Assembly: GCA_000421065.1 (NCBI GenBank)
Contig: ATWD01000001.1
Coordinates: 3,960,001-4,024,000, forward strand
Direction: 5' to 3'
Source: Acidobacteriaceae bacterium TAA 166
GTDB lineage: Bacteria > Acidobacteriota > Terriglobia > Terriglobales > Acidobacteriaceae
Length of the DNA stretch: 64,000 bases
Within the stretch, counting starts at the first letter, position 1; the number at the start of each line of letters is the position of its first letter. Of the stretch, positions 36,775-44,645 are shown piece after piece. The notes beneath the pieces are model-generated. The model searched no databases. It was not told where the DNA came from and was given only the letters and a program-made list of their open reading frames with translations. The position numbers were made by a program, and so were the translations under genes.

Positions 36775-38898
36775 ATGGGGGCTACCCTTCTCCTCGTAGC
36801 CTCGATCTCCTTCGCTGTTTTCACACACACGCGCGCACGGCGCGAGAGTTACTACTTGCAGCATGACCGAATGGATAGTTGGACGTCCTACGGCGGAGTG
36901 TGGGCTCTTGAAAACGGAGTATTTACCAACAACTCCGACGAACGGGGAGCCAAGCTCATGAGCGGCTCGATGGGGTGGAGAAATATTGCACTAAGCGCAG
37001 ATGTACGTTTGGACCAAAGCGGTGGTGACGTGGGCCTCATGATCCGGTCAAATAATGAAGACCTTGGTGTGGACGCTTACAACGGTTACTACGCTGGTCT
37101 TCGTGCACTCGAAGGAACTCTTATTGCTGGCCGGTCGAACTATAGTTGGAGTGAAGTTTCGCCGGTGGCGCTGCCGGGAGGCGTGCATGAACGTGTTTGG
37201 TACCACCTTCAACTGATAATGTACGGGTGCAGGCTCGGCGCATCTGCAGAGAATCTTTCCACGCATCAAACTGCGGTTCTCTTGCTTTACGAGGATAAGT
37301 GCTTGTCCTCAGGACGTATTGGTCTGCGTTCTCTGTCGACCGGAGGTCAATGGCGGAATATCTCTGTCGCACCAAGCACGGAAACACAACTCGATGCGAT
37401 CGCCACGCGAGCAGGAAGTGAAAGGAATCCTCAGCCGCTCTCCACAGAGGCTGCCTACGCGAGGCATTTCTCCCATTACGAACGGATTGAACCGGTGGCT
37501 CATGAATGGGATGCACAGCTCCGCACGCCGAGCATGCATCTTGGTGATCTGGCAGGACTGCGGCGGGACGCTCCACCACGCGTATTGGTGCGTGGCGTAG
37601 TCACATTGACTGAACCTGACATCTTTATCGAAGATTCGACCGGTGGCGCGATGGTCAAGCACCCGCAAGGACCGCCTGTGAACGTAGGCGAAGGCGTTGA
37701 AATTTCCGGTGAAGTCCACCCGTTGCTCTACAGTGCGCAACTTACTCAAAGCTCGCTGCGCATCATCTCCACCGGAACGCCGGCTCCGCCACTTTCAGTC
37801 ACTCCATGGCAGGCCGCCTCAGGAGCTTATGATGCCCGATTCATTGAAATCCAAGGGCATCTCATGCGTGAAGTGCATTCGGAGAACGGATATCAGGTGC
37901 TTGACCTGACCGAAGGTGGCGAGGCGTTCCGTGCGCTGTATCCGGACCGCTACGGGCAAGCGCTGCATAACTTACGCGTGAACAGCTTGGTCCGCTTACG
38001 AGGCGTGTGCGTTCTCGGGAAAGTCTATACGCAGGACCTAATTCCTTTTCTGATCTTTTTACGTTCGTCGGATGATGTGCAGGTGCTTCGTGGGCCCCCA
38101 TGGTGGACGCCCTGGCATCTTGCATTCGTCTCGTTCCTCATCGTGTTTCTTGCATGCTCGATACAACTTTCATACTTCCAATTTCGACAGTGGCAGAAAG
38201 ATGCCATCTCGCGGGAGCGAGAACGTATTGCGCATGACATTCACGACACCATGGCCCAAAGTTTCGCTGGTATTGGATACCAGATTCAGGGCCTGCGCAC
38301 GTCCATTATTCGCAATACGCATATCTCTCGCGAAGAGATCGCGCATGAATTGGCCTCGACGTCCGACCTGGTAAGTCGGTGCCACGCGGATGCGAGCCAC
38401 ACGATCGAAATGCTCGGTGCAGCCTCACCCGGCGAAGCAGGCGATCTTCTGGGGATGTTCATGGAGAGAACTTACAAGCTTTCCGGGGGAAATATCCGTG
38501 TCTACAAGGAAGAACAGGGAATCGTTCGTCCTCTTAGCCTTCATATTCGGGCGGTGCTGTTCAATATAGGACAGGAAACCATCTCGAACGCGATCACCCA
38601 CGGCCTGCCAGCAACGATCGCATTCACCATGCGCTATGAGAAACGCTCTGCCACCATGATGATCGTGGACGATGGACAGGGCTTTGATGCAACTCCGGAA
38701 GAGGAAGGATTCGGCATTCTCGGGATGCGTCGTCGAGCCAGAGATATCGGTGGATCATTAGAAATTTTGAGTGCACCTGGCGTCGGGACTCGTGTAGACG
38801 TGACTTTTCCGTTGCCGCGCCTTGATCTCACCCAACGGTTCATGTTGCACGGGCTGATCCACCGTCGCCCTCGTGCAAGCATCATTCCAGAATCCTAA
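36775..38898 (+). CDS. Membrane histidine kinase with large extracytoplasmic sensor (NarL-type)
   Basis: About 707 residues from ATG 36775. An N-terminal membrane helix (MGATLLLVASISFAVFTHT) leads into a concanavalin-like LamG/DUF1080-type domain (about 30-190) and an OB-like region (about 250-410, with VLVRGVVTLTEPDIFIEDS). A second helix follows (PWHLAFVSFLIVFLACSIQL, about 440-465). The cytoplasmic HisKA_3 domain has phospho-acceptor H490 in ERIAHDIHDT, and the ATPase domain has DDGQGFD and GFGILGMRRRA. The open frame extends upstream into the binding-protein gene, so the start is uncertain. Its end overlaps the convergent response regulator gene by 17 bp. It likely senses a sugar through the adjacent lipoprotein. 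Confidence 0.87.
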   Translation: MGATLLLVASISFAVFTHTRARRESYYLQHDRMDSWTSYGGVWALENGVFTNNSDERGAKLMSGSMGWRNIALSADVRLDQSGGDVGLMIRSNNEDLGVDAYNGYYAGLRALEGTLIAGRSNYSWSEVSPVALPGGVHERVWYHLQLIMYGCRLGASAENLSTHQTAVLLLYEDKCLSSGRIGLRSLSTGGQWRNISVAPSTETQLDAIATRAGSERNPQPLSTEAAYARHFSHYERIEPVAHEWDAQLRTPSMHLGDLAGLRRDAPPRVLVRGVVTLTEPDIFIEDSTGGAMVKHPQGPPVNVGEGVEISGEVHPLLYSAQLTQSSLRIISTGTPAPPLSVTPWQAASGAYDARFIEIQGHLMREVHSENGYQVLDLTEGGEAFRALYPDRYGQALHNLRVNSLVRLRGVCVLGKVYTQDLIPFLIFLRSSDDVQVLRGPPWWTPWHLAFVSFLIVFLACSIQLSYFQFRQWQKDAISRERERIAHDIHDTMAQSFAGIGYQIQGLRTSIIRNTHISREEIAHELASTSDLVSRCHADASHTIEMLGAASPGEAGDLLGMFMERTYKLSGGNIRVYKEEQGIVRPLSLHIRAVLFNIGQETISNAITHGLPATIAFTMRYEKRSATMMIVDDGQGFDATPEEEGFGILGMRRRARDIGGSLEILSAPGVGTRVDVTFPLPRLDLTQRFMLHGLIHRRPRASIIPES

Positions 38899-39526
38899 TA
38901 AGCCCGCGCTCAATCGCGCGTGTCACGGCCTCGGTGCGATCTTTCGCCTGGAGCTTCAGCATGCAGCTTGTGACGTGGTTGCGCACGGTTTTATCGCTGA
39001 TGAACAACCGCTGCGCCACGTCCTTGTTCGAGCATCCCTGCGCAACCAGAGTGAGAACTTCGAGCTCCCGAGGGCTAAGCTCTTCACGTCCGATCGCTTC
39101 AAACAACCGTTGTGCAATATCTTTCGGAACATAGCGTTCTCTGCGGTAAACCATGCGTACCGCCTTGACAATCTCTTCCTGCGGGGTGTTCTTCAACAGG
39201 TATCCCATTGCACCGGCCTGGGTGGCGCGCACAATATATTCATCCGAGCCGTAGTTCGTCAGCACAAGGATGCGAATGTTCGGCCTGATTCGTCTGAATT
39301 CTATAATCGCTTCGGTGCCCTCCATCTCTGGCATTCGAAGGTCCATGAGAACGACATCGGGTTCTTTGTGTTCGTGCAGGCAGAGGGCTTCTCGAGCCGA
39401 GGCGGCCATGCCCACTACCGCAAAATCGGGTTCGCTCGACAACATAGCGCGCAAACCCTGCCGCACAACCGGATGATCATCAACAATCATGATGCTTATC
39501 TGCTCTGTATCCGCAGCTTGCTCCAA
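38882..39526 (-). CDS. NarL/LuxR-type response regulator
   Basis: A 214-residue regulator with a receiver domain (acidic pair D16-D17, phospho-acceptor D62 in VVLMDLRMP, Lys in GYLLKNTP) and a LuxR-type helix-turn-helix (about 150-193: LSPRELEVLTLVAQGCSNKDVAQRL). It is convergent with, and overlaps by 17 bp, the histidine kinase gene that is probably its partner. It is divergent from the TonB-dependent receptor gene, with an 18-bp palindrome in the shared control region, so the receptor is a likely target. Confidence 0.9.
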   Translation of the reverse strand: MEQAADTEQISIMIVDDHPVVRQGLRAMLSSEPDFAVVGMAASAREALCLHEHKEPDVVLMDLRMPEMEGTEAIIEFRRIRPNIRILVLTNYGSDEYIVRATQAGAMGYLLKNTPQEEIVKAVRMVYRRERYVPKDIAQRLFEAIGREELSPRELEVLTLVAQGCSNKDVAQRLFISDKTVRNHVTSCMLKLQAKDRTEAVTRAIERGLIRILE

Positions 39527-39593
39527 CTTCGAACCTCCAAGCGGTCAGCGCATGGTACGACCTTCGAGATACCCGAAGCAACTCCGAATGCGG

Positions 39594-39611
39594 ATAGTAC
39601 ATATGTACTAT
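39594..39611. promoter_or_regulatory. 18-bp perfect palindrome upstream of the TonB-dependent receptor
   Basis: ATAGTACATATGTACTAT is a perfect palindrome with no central gap. It lies in the region between the divergent response regulator and receptor genes. This is a strong candidate operator, most simply for the response regulator. Confidence 0.68.
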
Positions 39612-39758
39612 AAAAGATTGGTCGATTGATCCGATTGTCAGATGCATTCACGCAAGCCTAAGGTTCTCGCTGTTCCAAAGCACTCTTGTAGACGTGAACG
39701 CGACATCGTGGATGAGCTGCGATGCCTGCGCATGGGTACGGTGCTGGCCAGGAGGCAA

Positions 39759-42700
39759 ATGCAAGCGAAAGAGAAGCACTACAAGCAGACGCACAGATCG
39801 TGCATCATCTTTGCCTTATTCCTATTTCTCGCCTGGATGGAAGCCATCCCCAGACAGGCTGCTGCACAGGATTACCGCGCCAAGATTACGGTGGAGGTTA
39901 GAGACGCTTCTGGGGCCATGGTGTCCGAGGCCTCACTTTTGCTGACAAGGATCAGTACCAATAGCGTCACGGCGGCCAAGACCGACGCGTCGGGTGCATT
40001 CATCTTTCAGTTTCTCGAGCCGGACACCTACACCCTGAAGATCAGCGCGCCGGGGATGGTTTCTGCACAAATCAACAATATCGTGCTCGTGGCGTACGCC
40101 GCGACGAGCATCCCGGTGATACTGCAGGTAGGTTCGCAGAGCTCAGAGGTCACCGTGACCGAACAGCCCGCACTGCTAGAGACGGAGTCGGCCAGCCGCG
40201 CATACAGCATCGAGCAGAAGGAAGTACAGGACCTGCCGGTAATCAACGGCAACCCGGTTATGCTTGGCCAGACGGTGCCAGGCGTCTTCATGCGTCCTCT
40301 GGGGGTGTATACAGATCCTTGGACGGTCACGTCGCAATTCCAGATCAACGGCGGTCTGATGTCCCTCAATGAGTTTCTTATCGACGGTAGCCCGAACGAT
40401 GCGGAACTCGGCCTCAACACCTATGCCTACACACTTCCGCAGTACGCGGTAAAGGAGTTCACGGTTAGCGCAAACAATTATGACGCTCAATATGGTCATA
40501 CCAGCGGTGGAGCCATTAACATGACCACCGCTTCGGGCACTTCGCAATACAAAGGTATGTTCTGGAGCTCATTCCGCCGCACGGACTGGAACGCAAACAC
40601 CTCGCAGAATAAGTATCTCAACTCGATTAATCACACCAGCGTCGGGACTCCTTTCAACTCGCAGACGCAGCTTGGCTTCCAGGTAGGCGGCCCAATCTTT
40701 ATCCCTAAGATCATGCATAGGTCGGATAAATACAAGCCGTTCTTCTTCTTCGCCTTTGATCACTACAGCGAGTTGTTGCCGCGAAGCCTTATCCTCTCTT
40801 ACCCGACGGCCCGAATGCGTAGCGGGGATTTTGGCGAGCTGCTCAATCCAACGAACGGCTATGCGAACTCGATCGTGATCGCGGATCCTCTGACGACGCA
40901 CCTCGACACGACACCAGGCTCCCCCACGTTTAACCACTACATCCGCACTCCATTCCCAAACAACATCATTCCTGCCAACAGAATTAATCCTGTGGCCGCG
41001 AAGATTGCGGCACTACTGCCGGCTGTGGGGGCGACGCCGAGCAATCAACGTCCCGGCACAAGCAACCTCAGCATTCCGAACAACTACTACAACTGGCACT
41101 TTCACAACATTGTCGGTCGCTTCGACTTCAATATCGGCGAGAGGTATAAGTTTTTCTTGCGCCCGTTCAATGCGGACTTTTCTGAAGTCAGTAACGCAGG
41201 AGGAGTGAATGGTCCAGGTGCAAACGGCGGTACGTTCCATCGCACCAGCAAGGGCTATCTCGTCGATTTCGTCGACGTGATCAGCCCGAAGACGGTTCTC
41301 AATGCCCGCTTCGGTTATGCCTTCTTTCGAGTGCAGTGGACGAGCCCGGATAACTCGAACTTCGATCTCACGAGCCTTGGTTATCCCTCTTCGCTGAACG
41401 ACCAGCAGCAAAGTTCAAACTTCTTTGGTCAGTATGCGTTCCAGAACTACAGCCCGCTCGGCTGGTTCCAGAACGTGGAAGATACCGGCACATACTCGTG
41501 GGAAGGCAACATAACTCGTCAGGTAAGTATGCATAACCTGCACCTTGGATGGGACGTTCGCCTTGTTCACTTCAGCTTCATCAACCCCGGTAATTTCACG
41601 TTCACGTCCAACAGCGATTGGACCACGACCGACTACACCAACGCCAACGCAACTGCCACTAGCGGCGATAGTTTCGCGACTTTCCTGTTGGGAACTCCGT
41701 CCAGCGGTGCATCGCCGTTCAATTCGACGTACCAAGTTTCGAGCTGGTATACGGCGCCGTACTTTCAGGATGATTGGCGTGTAAACAACAAGCTCACTCT
41801 GAACATGGGTTTGCGCTGGGACCTGCTGACCGCGCCGATCGATAAGAACGATCAGTTGAACGTCGGTTTCGACCCGAACATGCCAAGCGCCCTGCAGGGG
41901 CAAATTCCCTCGAGTGTGACTGCATCGTTTCCAGCCGCGAGCAATCTGACTGGCGGATTGCTGTTTGCCAATGTAAACGGTGCGCCGCGTGGTCCATTTC
42001 AAAATACATACCACAACGTTCAACCGCGCTTTGGCTTTGCCTATGCGGCGACCGACAAACTTGTTGTCCGCGGCGGCTACGGGCTGTTCTACACGAACTT
42101 TCAGGATAACAGCATGATTCAGAACTTCGGGTTCGCGCAGTCCACGCCGCTGAACGCTTCCAACGACGGCGGTCTTACTCCGGTTCAGAACGTCCTCAGC
42201 AACCCGTTCCCCAATGGAATTATTCAGCCTTCCGGCTCTTCTCTCGGCAGTCTCACGAGCATCGGACAGACCGGCGGCATTACCGTCTTCAATCGAAACT
42301 TCAAGATACCTAGTGCACACGAATTCTCGGTCGGTGTTCAGTATCGCGTGACGCAGACAAGTGTGTTCGAGGCAGCCTATGTAGGCAATCGAGGCCGTGG
42401 GTTTTCCGTTTCACAGGATGTAAACCAGGCTCCCTGGAGCTTCCTGCAGAAGTGCGACGAAGTCTACGCCAGCGGCAGCAACAGCGTCTGCACTGCGCAG
42501 CAGCCCAACCCGTTCAAGGGCATTGCCGCCTTTAGCGGGACGCCGTATTACACGAATAGCACGCTCCAGGCGCGAGAACTCGCCCGTCCCCATCCACAGT
42601 TCAGCACGATCACGCTAGCATCACTAAACCGTGGATACTCCTGGTACAACGGTTTGCAGCTCTCCTATAACTACCGGATGTCTCATGGAGTGTCTTTCAA

Positions 42701-43424
42701 CACAAGCTATGTATGGTCGAAGATGATTAACCAGACGGGCTGGATGAACCAGGCACTCAACATTCCGCAACGCAGTGTGTATCAGTTTGGGATTCCGAAG
42801 GTCTTCAAGGTCTCAGGCGTCATTCAACTACCCTTCGGTCGCAAGCGCCTCTTTGATTTTCACGAAAACCGAATCATTGATGGATTCATCGGGGGATGGG
42901 ATTTCTCACCCTCGCTGCAGGTCCAGAGTGGAGAGCCTGCCACTCTGCCTACAAACGCGATCATGCTCCCCCATAACAAGTTCCGCAAGCCAGACTGGAA
43001 TAATTACACGCAGGCCCAGGCATGGGGCAACTGTGTGGCTAATAAGACCCCCGTTACTGGAGTGCTTGTCCCAACGACAGCCAGCATCAATAGTGGCTGC
43101 GGCGCGGATACTGCCAACTACGATTGGGCGATCGTTACCACGCAGGTCAACGAACAGACAAATCCGACATACTCCGACAGTGTTCGTATGAAGCCGGTCA
43201 TTATGTCCGACGCTGCCGTGCAAAAGTCTTTTCTGATCCGTGAGCGGTACGTCGCAACGCTCCGACTGTCAGCTTCGAACGTGCTTAACCACTTCAATCT
43301 GGAAACCGCGAAGTTTGTCATCGATCCAACGAACGCAACCTTCGGCACCATCAACCAGGGCACTACACCGACCACGGATTCTCCACCACGTAACGTCAAC
43401 ATTCAGTTCCGGGTTGCGTTCTAA
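39759..43424 (+). CDS. TonB-dependent receptor with carboxypeptidase-regulatory-like domain (Oar-like)
   Basis: Outer-membrane receptor of about 1221 residues, predicted to import oligosaccharides with energy from TonB. After a signal peptide (SCIIFALFLFLAWMEAIPRQAAAQ) comes an Ig-like carboxypeptidase-regulatory domain (about 40-125), a plug domain (EVQDLPVINGNPVMLGQTVPGV) and a long beta-barrel ending NIQFRVAF with a terminal Phe. I prefer ATG 39759, with AGGAGG just upstream, because it starts the signal peptide; the frame is open from 39642. The genes that follow encode arabinan-type glycosidases, so arabino-oligosaccharides are a likely substrate. No SusD partner is present, as is usual for acidobacterial receptors. 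Confidence 0.87.
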   Translation: MQAKEKHYKQTHRSCIIFALFLFLAWMEAIPRQAAAQDYRAKITVEVRDASGAMVSEASLLLTRISTNSVTAAKTDASGAFIFQFLEPDTYTLKISAPGMVSAQINNIVLVAYAATSIPVILQVGSQSSEVTVTEQPALLETESASRAYSIEQKEVQDLPVINGNPVMLGQTVPGVFMRPLGVYTDPWTVTSQFQINGGLMSLNEFLIDGSPNDAELGLNTYAYTLPQYAVKEFTVSANNYDAQYGHTSGGAINMTTASGTSQYKGMFWSSFRRTDWNANTSQNKYLNSINHTSVGTPFNSQTQLGFQVGGPIFIPKIMHRSDKYKPFFFFAFDHYSELLPRSLILSYPTARMRSGDFGELLNPTNGYANSIVIADPLTTHLDTTPGSPTFNHYIRTPFPNNIIPANRINPVAAKIAALLPAVGATPSNQRPGTSNLSIPNNYYNWHFHNIVGRFDFNIGERYKFFLRPFNADFSEVSNAGGVNGPGANGGTFHRTSKGYLVDFVDVISPKTVLNARFGYAFFRVQWTSPDNSNFDLTSLGYPSSLNDQQQSSNFFGQYAFQNYSPLGWFQNVEDTGTYSWEGNITRQVSMHNLHLGWDVRLVHFSFINPGNFTFTSNSDWTTTDYTNANATATSGDSFATFLLGTPSSGASPFNSTYQVSSWYTAPYFQDDWRVNNKLTLNMGLRWDLLTAPIDKNDQLNVGFDPNMPSALQGQIPSSVTASFPAASNLTGGLLFANVNGAPRGPFQNTYHNVQPRFGFAYAATDKLVVRGGYGLFYTNFQDNSMIQNFGFAQSTPLNASNDGGLTPVQNVLSNPFPNGIIQPSGSSLGSLTSIGQTGGITVFNRNFKIPSAHEFSVGVQYRVTQTSVFEAAYVGNRGRGFSVSQDVNQAPWSFLQKCDEVYASGSNSVCTAQQPNPFKGIAAFSGTPYYTNSTLQARELARPHPQFSTITLASLNRGYSWYNGLQLSYNYRMSHGVSFNTSYVWSKMINQTGWMNQALNIPQRSVYQFGIPKVFKVSGVIQLPFGRKRLFDFHENRIIDGFIGGWDFSPSLQVQSGEPATLPTNAIMLPHNKFRKPDWNNYTQAQAWGNCVANKTPVTGVLVPTTASINSGCGADTANYDWAIVTTQVNEQTNPTYSDSVRMKPVIMSDAAVQKSFLIRERYVATLRLSASNVLNHFNLETAKFVIDPTNATFGTINQGTTPTTDSPPRNVNIQFRVAF

Positions 43425-43541
43425 CCAAGACATCGACAGATTCCAGGCGGATGTTGCTTCCTTCGCGCCCGATTGCGATCCGAGTGCATCCTCCACTGCT
43501 TCCATAAATATTTCATCCAGAGAAAAGGCAGGAGGCGGTAA

Positions 43542-44510
43542 ATGTGTGTACAGAAAGTTGCAGCGATCTTGTTGGGGACCATCGGTCTAGCCGGGGTGGT
43601 TCATGCTCAGGCTACCAATCCTATTCTTTCGCACGCGGATCCATTTATCACGTACGATCCGGTTACACGTGACGGTCAGTATGTGCTGACAGCTACCGGG
43701 CGTGACATCACTTTGTGGAGTGGCCCGACGCCAGCCACTGCATCTGCTACTGCTCATGTCATCTTTACTCCTGAGGACGGCATGACGCAGACATGGTCGC
43801 CGACCTTATGGAAGATGGACGGCCGCTGGTGGGTATACTTCACGGCGCAAATGCCTGGCGAAAAGCACAAGATCTATGTGCTTCAGTCCGACACGGATGA
43901 TGTACTGGGCACGTACACCTTCAAGGGGGCGCTGGAGACCGGAAGGCAGTCAATTGACCCATCGCTGCTGGTGGTCGGCAATTTGCGCTACCTGATGTAT
44001 GTGACTGTAGATAGCGGAGCGAATAACACCTATATACGCAAGCTCAAGAGGCCAATGAAGTTCGATGGAGAGGCGTCGTTGATCGCACATCCTGAAGCGG
44101 GCTGGGAGAAGGGTGAAGGCTCTACCAGAAATTACCCGGTCAATGAAGGACCTACGGCTCTATATCACAATGGGAAAACGTTCATCGTTTTCTCCGCGAG
44201 TGACACGGCCTCACCACGGTACTGCCTCGGTCTACTGACGCTCACAGGCCGCGATCCTATGGTGCCCATGAATTGGAAGAAGACACTTCAACCTGTCTTT
44301 CAGTGGTCTCCGGCGAACGGCATCTACGGCCCGGGCCGTGGAACCTTTGCCAAGGCGAAAGACGGTAGCATGTGGCTGCTGTACGCCGCGAAAACCAGCG
44401 ATGCTCCGAACGCCGAGCGGCGCGAGACACGCGCTCAACGTGTCACATGGAACGCTGACGGTACACCAAACTTCGGGGTTCCGAAGAAGGATGGGCCAAT
44501 CAAGCCTTGA
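43542..44510 (+). CDS. GH43-family glycosidase (arabinanase/arabinofuranosidase type)
   Basis: A 322-residue exported five-bladed beta-propeller glycosidase. A short signal peptide (VAAILLGTIGLAGVVHAQ) precedes NPILSHADPFITYD with the catalytic base D33. WSPTLWKMDGRWWVYF is a family block, D139 in SIDPSLLVV is the likely pKa modulator, and E202 in NEGPTALYHNG is the likely general acid. GGAGG at 43531-43535 is well placed before ATG 43542. GH43 enzymes act on arabinan, arabinoxylan or related side chains; the GH51 and GH93-like neighbours favour an arabinan role. The end is nearly contiguous with the next gene. Confidence 0.88.
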   Translation: MCVQKVAAILLGTIGLAGVVHAQATNPILSHADPFITYDPVTRDGQYVLTATGRDITLWSGPTPATASATAHVIFTPEDGMTQTWSPTLWKMDGRWWVYFTAQMPGEKHKIYVLQSDTDDVLGTYTFKGALETGRQSIDPSLLVVGNLRYLMYVTVDSGANNTYIRKLKRPMKFDGEASLIAHPEAGWEKGEGSTRNYPVNEGPTALYHNGKTFIVFSASDTASPRYCLGLLTLTGRDPMVPMNWKKTLQPVFQWSPANGIYGPGRGTFAKAKDGSMWLLYAAKTSDAPNAERRETRAQRVTWNADGTPNFGVPKKDGPIKP

Positions 44511-44645
44511 GCATTGCGATACCCAATATTTCTGCTGGCACTGAAATCTTATGGAGGACAGATAGACCACCGATCGATTCTGCGCCAGTTAGCTGCTACT
44601 ACTAGCGGTGTGCTTGCCATTGCTTCAGTTGTTTGGAGGAAACGC

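Noticed and set aside
41415..42320. A 301-codon minus-strand frame inside the TonB-dependent receptor gene
   Set aside because: It is antisense to a continuous receptor barrel and has no recognisable domain.
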